64,000 nt of DNA, taken from the NCBI RefSeq assembly GCF_007713685.1, contig NZ_VMRJ01000001.1:1-64000 (forward strand), in the 5' to 3' direction. How positions within the stretch are numbered: position 1 is the first letter of the stretch; each line of letters begins with the position of its first letter. The position numbers and the translations under genes are program-made. The DNA is from Hymenobacter setariae. Its GTDB lineage: Bacteria > Bacteroidota > Bacteroidia > Cytophagales > Hymenobacteraceae. The notes beneath the pieces are model-generated. The model worked only from the letters and a program-made list of their open reading frames with translations. It had not been told where the DNA came from and did not search any database. Positions 32,956 to 42,571 of this stretch are shown here, piece after piece.

Positions 32956-35097
32956 TTACATCTGGTCCTTCAGTACGTTCACGGCTTCACCTAGGGTGAT
33001 GTCCTTATTCAGGCCGCGCGTGAAGCGCATCGAGCGGTTGATTTTAACTGAATCGCCAGCCAGGGTCTTCGTGTCAGCCACCAGAGGTTTGATAACGAGC
33101 GGAGTAGCCGTTTTCTGGATGGTCTCATACTTGTCCGATACTGCCTTGAGGGCCTGCTGCTCGGCGCGGTAAGAGCTGAGTTTCAGCGATACAATGTTTT
33201 CGTCTTTACGCTTGCGCAGGGTCTGCACTAGCTCGGTCATCTGCTTGAAGCTGGGGCTGGCTGCTACACGAGCTTTGCTGTTAGCTTCGAGCTTAGTGTA
33301 GTTGGGCTGCTGGTCCCAGGCGCGGAAAGAGGCGGGCTTAATCTCATCCCATTTCAGCGGATAATCAGACTCTTTTTCGCCTTGGTCGAGGTACGAATAA
33401 ATGTCTGGCAGCACGATATCGGAAGCCACACCCTTAAACTGGGTCGAGGCACCAGTTACGCGGTAAAACTTCTGCATTGTGAACTTGAGCGAGCCGAAGG
33501 GCTTGAGCGAGTTCAACTCGGCAGGCAGCGTCTCGTCTAGGTCTACTACACGCTGCACGGTGCCTTTGCCATAAGTGCTGGTGGTGCCCATAATAACACC
33601 ACGCTTATAGTCCTGGATGGCAGCAGCCAAAATCTCAGAAGCCGAAGCACTGTGCTTATTTACGAGCACTACGAGCGGGCCGCTGTACTGCACGCGAGGG
33701 TCTTTATCATTAAGCACCTGGGTCATGCCTTGGCTCGAGTGCACCTGCACCATGGGGCCACTAGGCATGAACAGGCCGGCCATCTCAACGGCATCGGTTA
33801 GCGAACCGCCACCGTTTTCGCGCAAGTCAAACACTACACCTTGTACACCCTCAGCATTGAGCTTGGCTAGTTCCTTCTTCACATCGTCGGCCGATGAACG
33901 CCCGCCATTGTTGTTGAAGTCAGCGTAGAAGCCGGGCAGACGCAGGTAGCCGATTTTCTTACCGCTCGGGTCGTTAATAACGGCCGACTGAGCATAGGTC
34001 TCTTCGTTGACTACCACATCGCGGATGATAGGAATGACCTTAGTCGAGCCGTCGGGCTTTTTCACCGTCAGGCGCACTTCAGTGCCCTTCTTGCCGCGAA
34101 TAAGTGTTACCGCCTTGTTGGTGTGCCAGCCCTCAATGCTAACGGGTTCGGCCGGGCCCTGCGCTACGCGTAGAATGGCATCACCTTTCTTGAGTTGGCC
34201 TTGACGGAACGAAGCCGAACCAGGTACTACCTCCTCAATGTAAATTAAGCCGTCCTTCTCGCGCAGAATAGCCCCGATGCCTTCCATGCGACCCGTGAGC
34301 TGGTAATCGAACTCTTCTTTATCCTTGGGCGCGAAGTACTCCGTGTGCGGGTCGTAGGTATTGGCAATAGTGTTGGCGTAGTTGGCCAGCGTCGTATTGG
34401 CGTCGGGCAAGTCAGCAAACTGCTCGTCGTAATACTTCTGCACACGTTTGCGGGCCTCTACCTCCATTTGAGCGGGGGTGCGGTCGGGCTCAGCAGTAGC
34501 AGGCTCTTTGGCTTGGCTGGCAGTTTTGGCGCGGTCATGACGCTTGTCCTGCTCGTCCATCATTTCGGCCACGCGCGTCATGGTCTCATACTTCAGCAGC
34601 TTGCGCCACTGCTCACGCTGGTCGGCAGCATTGAGCGGGAAGGTAGCCTTTTCGAAGTCGGTTTGAAACGTCTCATCGGCGTCGAATGTGAACGGCTGAG
34701 CTAGAATCTGGTGCGTGAGCTCCTGCACCTGCTTGGTGCGCTCAGCAATGAGCTTGGTGCTCAAATCCAGAAATCCGTGCGTACCAGCCTTGGTTTCGTC
34801 GTCAATCTTGGTTTCGTACTGGCGGAGCTGCGTCACATCGGCTTGCGTCAAGAATTTCTTGCGGTAGTCGATGCGCTTGAGATATAAGTCAAATACCCGC
34901 TTGCTGAACGCATCGTCGATGCGCTCGGGCTGGTAGTGGGCCGAAGACAGGCCCTGCACCAGCGTACCCACTAGCACCTGCTCCTTAGTGGGCAGCGCTG
35001 TGGGGTCATTGTGCCGGTAAAAGCGGTAGGAGGCCAGTCCAAACACGGCCCCGACCATACCCGCGTACATACCAATTTTAAAACGGGAGGAAAGCAT
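32956..35097 (-). CDS. prc: tail-specific (carboxy-terminal processing) protease, S41A
   Basis: 713-residue serine-lysine protease of the Prc/Tsp family that degrades proteins with non-polar C-termini in the periplasm. An N-terminal signal/anchor helix (MYAGMVGAVFGLASYRF) is followed by the helical N-domain (about 40-235), a PDZ domain (about 240-340: GRMEGIGAILREKDGLIYIEEVVPGS), the S41 core with KHSASASEI (catalytic Ser485) and TYGKGTVQ (Lys511), and a C-terminal DUF3340 helical domain (about 560-713). Family substrates in E. coli include FtsI and lipoproteins. Ser-Lys spacing is one residue longer than in E. coli Tsp. Monocistronic with its own terminator. Confidence 0.94.
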   Translation of the reverse strand: MLSSRFKIGMYAGMVGAVFGLASYRFYRHNDPTALPTKEQVLVGTLVQGLSSAHYQPERIDDAFSKRVFDLYLKRIDYRKKFLTQADVTQLRQYETKIDDETKAGTHGFLDLSTKLIAERTKQVQELTHQILAQPFTFDADETFQTDFEKATFPLNAADQREQWRKLLKYETMTRVAEMMDEQDKRHDRAKTASQAKEPATAEPDRTPAQMEVEARKRVQKYYDEQFADLPDANTTLANYANTIANTYDPHTEYFAPKDKEEFDYQLTGRMEGIGAILREKDGLIYIEEVVPGSASFRQGQLKKGDAILRVAQGPAEPVSIEGWHTNKAVTLIRGKKGTEVRLTVKKPDGSTKVIPIIRDVVVNEETYAQSAVINDPSGKKIGYLRLPGFYADFNNNGGRSSADDVKKELAKLNAEGVQGVVFDLRENGGGSLTDAVEMAGLFMPSGPMVQVHSSQGMTQVLNDKDPRVQYSGPLVVLVNKHSASASEILAAAIQDYKRGVIMGTTSTYGKGTVQRVVDLDETLPAELNSLKPFGSLKFTMQKFYRVTGASTQFKGVASDIVLPDIYSYLDQGEKESDYPLKWDEIKPASFRAWDQQPNYTKLEANSKARVAASPSFKQMTELVQTLRKRKDENIVSLKLSSYRAEQQALKAVSDKYETIQKTATPLVIKPLVADTKTLAGDSVKINRSMRFTRGLNKDITLGEAVNVLKDQM

Positions 35098-35343
35098 CTA
35101 GAAAGAATAATAGTATGAAGAAGCCAAATGTAGGAGGCAGCAACCAACCTAGCACTATGTACGATGAAAACGCCGCCAGAGGCCAGAATAGTGCCGACAA
35201 ACGACGGGAATAATCCCCTCACTTTAGGGTCAGTAAGCACAGTGCTACGCTAGCCCCGCAACGCGCCAAAAAGCCCCAGCTTATGGCTGCCAATTCCTTC
35301 CTTTGTTGAACAATAAACGCGCCATAGTGGCAAACCGTTTTTT

Positions 35344-36318
35344 ATGTCAACAACTCTGTTACCTGCCGCCCGCGCTGCGCTCCTAGGTTTGGCCGTGGGC
35401 GATGCCCTAGGGGTGCCCGTCGAATTCATCGGCCGCGAGGCGCGTCGTCGCGACCCCGTAACTGATATGCGCGGCTATGGTACTCACCACCAGCCCCCCG
35501 GTACTTGGTCCGACGATTCTTCGCTGACATTCTGCTTGGCCGAAACACTGGCTACAGTTGGCTACGATGTAGCTGACGCAGCTCAGCGCTTTGTGCGCTG
35601 GCAGGATGAAGCGTACTGGACTGCGCATGGCCGAGTGTTTGATATTGGCATTGCGACAGCTGAGGCTTTGCAGCGGCTGCGCCGAGGAGCAAACCCACAG
35701 CAAGCTGGTGGCACCGATGAGTATAGTAATGGAAATGGCTCTCTGATGCGAATCCTGCCTTTGGCATTCATAATCAAAGACTGGACACTAACTGAACGGT
35801 TTAGGGCCACGCGCGAGATGTCGAGTATAACTCACGGGCACATTAGGTCTGTGATAGCCTGCTTTATCTACTTGGAAGTAGCTCGGCAGCTACTACTAGG
35901 CCTAGGGAAGCATGAAGCGTATACTGCCATGCAGAAAGAGACAAACAGCTTTTTTAAAACGGCGGGTATTGGCTCAGAATTAGAACTGCGTCAGTTCCAT
36001 CGAATCTTAGAAAATCCTTACGGCGAGTTTAATATCAAACCACTTACTGCTTATCAAGAAGATGAAATCAAGTCTTCTGGCTACGTAGTGCACACCCTAG
36101 AAGCGGCGCTTTGGTGCATGCTCACGCACGACACCTATGCAGCCACCGTGCTAGCCGCCGTGAACCTAGGCGAGGACACCGATACGACCGGCGCAGTGGC
36201 CGGTGGCTTAGCTGGGTTGGCTTATGGCGAGGCAGCTATTCCGGCAGAGTGGCTGGGCGTGCTGGCCCGCCGCGCCGATATCGAAGACCTAGCAAGCAGG
36301 CTGAGCGGGCCACAGTAG
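35344..36318 (+). CDS. ADP-ribosylglycohydrolase family protein
   Basis: 324-residue all-helical DraG/ARH-fold hydrolase that removes ADP-ribose from proteins, nucleic acids or small molecules with two Mg2+ ions. The N-terminus GLAVGDALGVPVEF and WSDDSSLTFCLAETL (Asp57, Asp58) and the C-terminal EDTDTTGAVAGGLAGLAYG (Asp278, Asp280) give both halves of the metal site; YSNGNGSLMRILPLAF is the conserved central helix. Complete length. The central third (about 35700-36090) is clearly more AT-rich than either end, as if from a different source, although the fold is intact. A tyrosine phosphatase gene follows 50 bases downstream on the same strand, so both probably share a transcript. Confidence 0.92.
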   Translation: MSTTLLPAARAALLGLAVGDALGVPVEFIGREARRRDPVTDMRGYGTHHQPPGTWSDDSSLTFCLAETLATVGYDVADAAQRFVRWQDEAYWTAHGRVFDIGIATAEALQRLRRGANPQQAGGTDEYSNGNGSLMRILPLAFIIKDWTLTERFRATREMSSITHGHIRSVIACFIYLEVARQLLLGLGKHEAYTAMQKETNSFFKTAGIGSELELRQFHRILENPYGEFNIKPLTAYQEDEIKSSGYVVHTLEAALWCMLTHDTYAATVLAAVNLGEDTDTTGAVAGGLAGLAYGEAAIPAEWLGVLARRADIEDLASRLSGPQ

Positions 36319-36368
36319 CTTGCCACCCGAAAAAGCAACTCGCTCCAACTCTAACTCCCTTCTAGACT

Positions 36369-36914
36369 ATGCCCCAGTTACCACCCCGCCCGCTGCCCAA
36401 CTCCTACTGGGCTACGCCTACCTTGCTGGCCTGCGAATACCCCGGTGCCCCCACGCCCGCCGAAGCCATTCCGAAGCTAGATGCCCTGTTGGAAGCCGGT
36501 ATTCGCGATTTTTATGACCTGACCGAGCCCAGCGAGCTTGTACCCTACGAGGCGTTGCTGCACGAGCGGGCCGCCCACGCCGGGCTCAACCCCGCCGATA
36601 TTCGCTACCATCGCCTGCCCATTCGCGACCTCGACCTGCCTTCAGCTCAGTGCCTGCAAGATGCATTGGCTGGCCTAGCGGCGAGTGCGGCCGCGGGCCG
36701 GCGCGCGGCCGTGCACTGCTGGGGTGGCATTGGGCGCACGGGCACCGTGGTGGGCTGCCACTTGGTGCAGGCCCACGGCCTAAGTGGGGCCGAAGCGCTC
36801 GCCTACATCGCCCACGAGTGGCAAACAGTGGCTAAGCGCGACCGCGCCCCGCGCTCGCCCGAAACCGATGCCCAGCTGGCTTTTGTGCGCAGCTACCGGC
36901 CAGTCGGGCAGTAG
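36369..36914 (+). CDS. protein-tyrosine/dual-specificity phosphatase
   Basis: 181-residue cytoplasmic cysteine phosphatase. The P-loop HCWGGIGRTGT contains nucleophile Cys117 and Arg123 (CX5R); the general acid is likely an Asp of LPIRDLDLPS (about residue 80-85). The N-terminus (PNSYWATPTLLACEYPGAP) is typical of bacterial members of the CDKN3-like branch, in which ADP-ribosylglycohydrolase genes are frequent partners. It acts on phosphotyrosine, phosphoserine or possibly phosphoinositide; substrate unknown. It follows the ADP-ribosylglycohydrolase gene by 50 bases, which suggests a joint role in reversing or processing a modification. Confidence 0.88.
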   Translation: MPQLPPRPLPNSYWATPTLLACEYPGAPTPAEAIPKLDALLEAGIRDFYDLTEPSELVPYEALLHERAAHAGLNPADIRYHRLPIRDLDLPSAQCLQDALAGLAASAAAGRRAAVHCWGGIGRTGTVVGCHLVQAHGLSGAEALAYIAHEWQTVAKRDRAPRSPETDAQLAFVRSYRPVGQ

Positions 36915-36928
36915 CCCGCCCAGGGAGG

Positions 36929-37819
36929 CTACTCGCCGCCTACGGCTGCCACGGCCGAGCGGGCCGTTAGGGTCGAGCCGGCACTTGCTATTACTACTAA
37001 GCCCACGGCTACCCATTGGCCCGTGGTGAGGCGCTCGTGTAAGAACAGCCAGCCGCACAGCGCAGCGGCAGCTGGCTCGATGCTCATCAGAATGCTGAAG
37101 GTGCGCGTGGGTAAGCGCTTAAGGGCCTGCATCTCTAGGGTGAAGGGCAAGGCGCTTGACAGCAAGGCTAGGGCCGCCCCCGCCGCTAGTAGGCCCGGCG
37201 TGAGCAGGCGCAGTTGGCCCCCAGCTAGCCCAAACGGCAGCACGGCCACCGTGGCAAACAGCATACCCACGGCTACGGCGGTATTACCAGGCAGCACCTG
37301 AGCTACGCGCCCACCCAGTACAATGTACACGGCCCAGCACCCGCCCGCCGCTAGCGCGAAAAGCATGCCTACCAAGTCGATACCCTGCCCGTGCCAAGGC
37401 GCAATAAGTGCAATGCCCACCGCAGCGAGCACGGCCCAAGCTACATCGAGTACCCGGCGCGAGCCGGCTAGGGCCACCAGCAGCGGCCCCACAAACTCTA
37501 GCGTGACGCCTAGCCCCAGCGGTATCCGTGCCAGTGCGCAGTAGAACAAGCCATTCATGGCACCTAGGGCCACGCCATAGGGTACTACTGCTCGCCACTG
37601 TGCCGCACTTAGTTGCCGAAGCTTAGGCCGCACGGTTACAAAGAGCATCACGGCAGCCAGACCAATACGTAGGCTAGCAGTGCCCACCGCGCCCACCACC
37701 GGAAAAAGCCCTTTAGCAATAGCTGCACCGGCCTGCACACTTAAAATAGCCAATAAGACCGCCGGCACCGGCGGCATAGAAAAACGAGAAGAATTGGCCA
37801 CTGGGCGAAGATGAGACAA
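36929..37819 (-). CDS. EamA/RhtA-family inner-membrane exporter
   Basis: 296-residue protein with ten hydrophobic segments in two EamA repeats. Family features: VVGAVGTASLRIGLAAVMLF, GLFYCALARIPLGLGVTLEFVGPLLVAL (the hallmark of RhtA-like threonine/homoserine exporters) and the second-repeat SSALPFTLEMQALKRLPTRTFSILMSIEPAAAALCGWLFLHERLT. It probably exports amino acids or related small metabolites with the proton gradient. Length is normal. The start could alternatively be Met15. It is convergent with the phosphatase gene (14 bases between ends). Confidence 0.9.
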   Translation of the reverse strand: MSHLRPVANSSRFSMPPVPAVLLAILSVQAGAAIAKGLFPVVGAVGTASLRIGLAAVMLFVTVRPKLRQLSAAQWRAVVPYGVALGAMNGLFYCALARIPLGLGVTLEFVGPLLVALAGSRRVLDVAWAVLAAVGIALIAPWHGQGIDLVGMLFALAAGGCWAVYIVLGGRVAQVLPGNTAVAVGMLFATVAVLPFGLAGGQLRLLTPGLLAAGAALALLSSALPFTLEMQALKRLPTRTFSILMSIEPAAAALCGWLFLHERLTTGQWVAVGLVVIASAGSTLTARSAVAAVGGE

Positions 37820-38599
37820 GAGTAGGGTAAGTAGGGTGGTGGCCTAAATGAGTGCCAAGACCTAGCCTAAGCCATTGGGTAGCGGATAAATGAGTAGCGT
37901 CACCTTCATCACTTCCTAGTAGGTGATGTATTGCGCCTGAGGGTAGGGAGTCAGGGATGCGGTGTCCTTTGGGTCTAGCTAGTAAGGAGCTGCGTCTGAG
38001 TTAAATGAAAGAATCCTTCGCGCTTGACGATGGGCCGGCCTGCCCTATTAAACTGGCTTCCGATTAGCTGAGAAAAAACAGATTGGAGCCGCGCAGAGTG
38101 TCATGATAGCCGGCGTAAAGCGGAGCCTTTTCAGTCCCACATGGTGAGTGATGGGGGCATGGTGACCACGAGCCGTTGGGCCGTGGCCGACTATGCAAGT
38201 GCGCAAAACAAGAGAATGACTTTCATAGACGACAACAAAGCAGGCAAAGGCTCTGCAAAATAAAGGCCTGCCCGCTGCCTAAGCTATAATGCTGGCCCAG
38301 AGCACCCGCTCGCAACTGCTGAATAGGCTATTTATTTAAAGTCCGATTGAGGCCAATTTCATGCCCTAGGGGGTGCGGGTAGCTAGTTGCTGCAACAACA
38401 TTAATTAGACAAAAAGCCAGCCGCGCGATAGGGCGGCTGGCTACAGCAGTCGGAGGGCATGGTATTACCAGAAGCGGTTATGGCTTAGTAATCTGCCTTT
38501 TTACTTGAGCTTAAAGGGAAGCGATAGGTCGTGGCTGCGAAGGGAATAGCGCTTGCCTCTAGGTGCGGCCAGTTATCCTCGGATGCTGGCTGCCAGCGC
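37820..38599. other. 780-base intergenic region, no gene supported
   Basis: Contains no open frame with recognisable protein features on either strand. One intrinsic terminator (38411-38442) lies about 160 bases downstream of the giant T9SS gene on the minus strand, so the right third is its 3' UTR. The remainder shows scattered short inverted repeats and no tRNA-like or known riboswitch-like fold. It is the longest non-coding stretch of the window. Confidence 0.5.
38411..38442 (-). terminator. intrinsic terminator
   Basis: AGCCAGCCGC (38415-38424) pairs with GCGGCTGGCT (38433-38442); A5 at 38411-38415 supplies a U run on the minus strand. Probable terminator of the giant gene at 38600-42031. 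Confidence 0.85.
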
Positions 38600-41500
38600 T
38601 TAGTACACTACTGTGAGCGGGCCGCTGTACGACTTACCATTGCCCAGCGTGATAACGTAGTAGTAAGTGCCCACCGGGGCCGGCTGCCCGCTAATGTTGC
38701 CGTTCCACTCATTGCCGCGGCGGTAACCTGAGGTTTCAAAAATCTTGTTGCCCCAGCGGTTGAAGACGAGCACGTGGTTGCCGGGATACTCGCCGATATT
38801 AGCGATTTCCCAGGTGTCATCGTTGCCATCGCCATTAGGGCTGAGCGCGTTAGGAATGCGTAGGCGCGGTGTTACGGTCACAGTCACCGAGCTTTGGCCA
38901 GTGCAGTCACCTAGTTGGGCCGAGAGGGTGTAGGTCGTCGTGACGGCTGGCGCGGCTACGGGCCGTAGTGGATTGCTGGCAATCGTGAGCCCTAGGGCAG
39001 GCGCCCAGGTCACCGGGTAGGTGCCATCGGCCGAGCCTTCGAGCTGTACCTGTTCGCCCTCCATGATAGTCTTGTTGGGCCCAGCCTCTACATGAGGCGT
39101 GGGGTTGATAGCCACCGTGATAGCATTGGAAACAACCGTAACCGGCCCGCATGCGGTAGTGGTGCGCACAACTAGCGAGACTGCCTGGCCATCGCGCAAG
39201 GTGCTGCTAGTGAATATAGTACCCGCCGAGGTAGTTTGAACTCCGCCCACGGCCGTGCCATCTACCTGCCACTGGTACTGCGTGCCAGTGCCAAGGTTAG
39301 TCACATTATCGGCCCGGAACGTAACCGGTGCCCCGGCGCACGCTGGTAGCGCCGTTCGCACGCTTATCGCCGCTGTGGGCAGCGCTATTGGTATCAGGCT
39401 GACAGTGGCGGTAGCTGCGGGCTGGCCGGTAGCGCAGAAGTTGGCGGTGGGCGTCAGTTCCACGCGTACTAGGTCGCCGTTGGCAAGGGTTGAGCTGGTG
39501 AAGGTAGCACTACTGGCTACCAATGTATTATTGACAAACCAGTGATAGGAAGGGGTGGTGCCGGCGTTGGTGGGCACCGGCGTGAAGGTGATGGCCGTGC
39601 CCGCGCACTGCGCAGCCGGGGTGGGCAGCGCCACACCCGCCACCACTGGCGCCTGCGGCCGCACCGCCACTACGTTCGAAATGACAGTGCCGCAGGCATC
39701 GGTTGCAACGCGCCGGTAGTACAGCAGCGTTGTCACCGGGCCGGGCGAGTAGGTGGTATTGGTAGCGCCTGCCACCGCTGCCCAAGTCGCATTATCGGCC
39801 GAGGCCTGCCACTGGTAGGCAAAGGTGCCGGTGCCGCCGCTCGCCTCTGCCGTGCTTGTGAGGGGCGCGGGGGCCGACCCTAGGCATACCGTTTGGTCGG
39901 CGCCAATGGTGCCTGGTACTAGCGCCGGCAGCACGGTCACGGCCACGGTGCTCGTGCTGGTGCAACCCACGGCGTTGGTCACAGTGAGAGTATAGGATTG
40001 AGTGACAGCTGCCGTAGTGGTATTCGGAAGTGTGAGGGTGGGGTTGGCCACACTGCTGCTGCTCAGACCGGTGGCCGGGCTCCAGCTGTAGGTGAGGCCC
40101 GCCACGGGCGCGGCACCTAGGCTAATTGGCACGCCCGTACAAGTACTGCGCGTGGCGGCGCCCGCATCGGCCACGGGCACCGGATTCACCGTCACCGTGA
40201 CTTGGCCGGTGGCGCCGCAGCTACTGTTTAGGGCTGCCCCCGTGATGGTGTAAGTGGTAGTTTGGGTGGGGCTAACTACAAAAGGCCCGCTGCCGGTAAG
40301 GGGAGTGGCCCCTCCCGTTACAGTGTAGGGCGCCGCGCCGCCCACAATGGTTAGGGTAGTGCTGCTGCCCCGGCAAATAGTAAGGTTGCCGGTGGCCGTG
40401 AGTGTGCCGGGCTGGGCCACCACCACGCGCTGCACTACCGAGTCGAGCGGGCAGCCATACTGGCTTATCCCTTTAACTGTTACGCTACCAGTGCCAACCT
40501 TGGCCCAATTTACGCGCAGCGTGTCGGCGGTGCTGCTGCCCACAATAGTGCCACCCACTACGCGCCAACTTAGCTTGGCGGCAGTGCTGCCGCTAGCCAC
40601 GTAGCTATGCACCGTATTGAGCTCGCACACAGTAGCATCTCCTTTAATGGCCGTGGGGCCCTTTGGCTTGGTCACCGTAATGTGCAGAATGTCCACTACC
40701 GTTTTGCCGGCGCAGCCCATGTCTTTTACTAGCAGCGCCACGTCGTAGGGCGTGGTGCGGGCGTCGGTGCAGGCGGTGTTGAAGGTAAAGGTGCTCGTTA
40801 CTACACCGTTGGTGCCGGTGGTGGTGGCTGTGCCCGTGGGGTTGCCGGGCGTCACGGTGCCCGGCTGGCCACCTAGGTCCGCATTATAGCCACCCGCCCC
40901 ATCGAGCAGCACACTATTCAGCGTCATCGACAGCGGGTGGCCGTCGGCCTGGGTCACCGTAATGGGTATGGTCAGGTTGCTGCCGGCCTCGATGGTGTAG
41001 TTGCGCGGCATGGTAGCCACCGGGGGCAGCACCGGCGACTTGGTAGTAGGGCACAAAGCCACCACAAGCTGCAAGTCGCGCCGCGTGGTACCAATCAGTA
41101 CTTCTTGGCCGTTCACAGTGCGGTACTCACTTACATCGACGGCCACGGCGTACTTGGCGCCTACTTTAGTAGACGAGTACTTCGCAATGCCACTGTTGGC
41201 ATCAAGCTCGGCAAAATTGCCGGTCGTAGTACCGAAGGGAGTGGCCGCCGAATAGCCATTCCCTAGGTTGTAGCTCAACGTCGTCGGCGGGGGCGCAAAG
41301 GCGAACACAGGCAGCCTCCCTAGGCCATCTACGGTGCCATAGGGCTGGCCAAACGAGTACACCAGCCGGTCGCCGTCGGCGTCCACGGCATTGTTAAGCA
41401 AAAAGGTAGTGTCGTTGGCGCAAATGATGGCTACGGCCAAGTCCGAGAACACCGGCGAGTGGTTGGGTAGGGCCGGCGGCGCTAGGGCCGTGTACAGCGT

Positions 41501-42031
41501 CAGGGCCTGTCCACCCGCGTTGAAGAGATTGGTAATGTCGACGTTGCGATTACCGTCCGTAAATAAAGCGTAGTAGCCGGCCGTTGACATAGGCAGATTT
41601 ACCACGCCCACAAACTTCTGAAGCTGATAGGGCTGCGAAACCCCCGAAATAGTGCAGCCCGGCGGAACGGCCGGCTGCTCGCACGCCCCTAGCGACGTCT
41701 GCGGAATGCTCATCATCCCGGTTTGCCCCGAGTTGGTAATCGTGTAGTCGTAGTTGGTATTGTTCAAGACAATCCGGGAGCCGGTGGCCTGGTCATAAAT
41801 CCCTACCGAGGCCGCCGTTCGAATGGCCGAATTGCCGCAGTTGTTGTATATCGCCACCGTTATTTCGTAGCGCAGCGGGGCGGCGGCGGGGCCATTGGCA
41901 TCGAGGTAGCGGTAGGTCATCTCGCCGCCGAGCAGGTGCGTGGCTAGGGCGGGATGGGCGGCCCCCAGCCCCAGCAGAATAAGCACCAGCCCTGGCACCA
42001 AACCTAGGCGGCGTAGTAAAGTTGCAAGCAT
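38600..42031 (-). CDS. giant secreted protein with gliding-motility/T9SS C-terminal domain
   Basis: 1143 residues from the ATG at 42031; the upstream frame to 42151 is unlikely because the signal peptide (LGLVPGLVLILLGLGAAHPALA) starts here. The mature N-terminus (THLLGGEMTYRYLDAN) is the usual opening of a family of large Bacteroidota surface proteins. The middle contains many Ig-like/PKD-like beta modules with repeated SYTLTVTNAVGCTSTSTVAVTV-type strands. The last 85 residues are the gliding-motility-associated C-terminal domain: NALSPNGDGNDDTWEIANI, VFNRWGNKIFETSGY, NEWNG, VGTYYYVITL, which directs secretion by the type IX system. It is probably a cell-surface adhesin or structural filament. 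Few charged residues and a high Thr/Ala/Val content are typical. Confidence 0.92.
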   Translation of the reverse strand: MLATLLRRLGLVPGLVLILLGLGAAHPALATHLLGGEMTYRYLDANGPAAAPLRYEITVAIYNNCGNSAIRTAASVGIYDQATGSRIVLNNTNYDYTITNSGQTGMMSIPQTSLGACEQPAVPPGCTISGVSQPYQLQKFVGVVNLPMSTAGYYALFTDGNRNVDITNLFNAGGQALTLYTALAPPALPNHSPVFSDLAVAIICANDTTFLLNNAVDADGDRLVYSFGQPYGTVDGLGRLPVFAFAPPPTTLSYNLGNGYSAATPFGTTTGNFAELDANSGIAKYSSTKVGAKYAVAVDVSEYRTVNGQEVLIGTTRRDLQLVVALCPTTKSPVLPPVATMPRNYTIEAGSNLTIPITVTQADGHPLSMTLNSVLLDGAGGYNADLGGQPGTVTPGNPTGTATTTGTNGVVTSTFTFNTACTDARTTPYDVALLVKDMGCAGKTVVDILHITVTKPKGPTAIKGDATVCELNTVHSYVASGSTAAKLSWRVVGGTIVGSSTADTLRVNWAKVGTGSVTVKGISQYGCPLDSVVQRVVVAQPGTLTATGNLTICRGSSTTLTIVGGAAPYTVTGGATPLTGSGPFVVSPTQTTTYTITGAALNSSCGATGQVTVTVNPVPVADAGAATRSTCTGVPISLGAAPVAGLTYSWSPATGLSSSSVANPTLTLPNTTTAAVTQSYTLTVTNAVGCTSTSTVAVTVLPALVPGTIGADQTVCLGSAPAPLTSTAEASGGTGTFAYQWQASADNATWAAVAGATNTTYSPGPVTTLLYYRRVATDACGTVISNVVAVRPQAPVVAGVALPTPAAQCAGTAITFTPVPTNAGTTPSYHWFVNNTLVASSATFTSSTLANGDLVRVELTPTANFCATGQPAATATVSLIPIALPTAAISVRTALPACAGAPVTFRADNVTNLGTGTQYQWQVDGTAVGGVQTTSAGTIFTSSTLRDGQAVSLVVRTTTACGPVTVVSNAITVAINPTPHVEAGPNKTIMEGEQVQLEGSADGTYPVTWAPALGLTIASNPLRPVAAPAVTTTYTLSAQLGDCTGQSSVTVTVTPRLRIPNALSPNGDGNDDTWEIANIGEYPGNHVLVFNRWGNKIFETSGYRRGNEWNGNISGQPAPVGTYYYVITLGNGKSYSGPLTVVY

Positions 42032-42571
42032 AGAAGGCAGGGGAGAGGAGCAGAAAAAAGACCGCGTAAACAACCCGCGATAAGCGGCACTAGGCAACCG
42101 TAGCACCACCTCGACAAGCGCCAAGCCTGCTCGGGTAGCTCGCAATAGCACTCTCTCGGGAGCATGTAGCTGCCCAGTATCGATGGCAAAAAAAGCGAGC
42201 AGGCGGTGGTGCCGCCACGCAGAAGCTGCATAGCGCCAATGAAGCTAGCTCAGCCAGGTGCTCGCCTTGGCGCTACGAGCAGCTAAAGAATGCTGATTAA
42301 GAGTTCGTAGCGTCGAGGACATAGGGGCGGGAAAATTGAGAGTTCGGCGTGAAAGTACAAGTTTTCCCCCAAATTAGGATAGCTGTTTTCTAGGTTGGCG
42401 CAAAAAAAACCGAACCCCTTGCTGCCTCAGTAGCAAGGGGTTCGGAATGCCCCACTAGCGGGCGGAGGTCATAGTCAGTTCAAGCCCCAGTAGGCGAAGA
42501 AGAGCGACCTAACAAGCAAGTGGTTTGGCGCTCATCTTCGCGAGCCAGGCCACTTGTAAGATTACCAGGCG
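42032..42571. other. intergenic region, terminator only
   Basis: 540 bases between two minus-strand genes. Apart from the intrinsic terminator at 42402-42445, no gene or known RNA was seen. The first 120 bases belong to an open continuation of the giant gene's frame that I consider non-coding. Confidence 0.5.
42402..42445 (-). terminator. intrinsic terminator
   Basis: CCGAACCCCTTGCT (42410-42423) pairs perfectly with AGCAAGGGGTTCGG (42432-42445), and A8 at 42402-42409 gives U8 on the minus strand. Serves the outer-membrane barrel gene at 42572-43231, about 125 bases beyond its stop. Confidence 0.92.

Noticed and set aside
37820..38410. Undetected small gene or structured RNA in the longest spacer
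   Set aside because: Read on both strands; no convincing frame, tRNA-like fold or known riboswitch motif.
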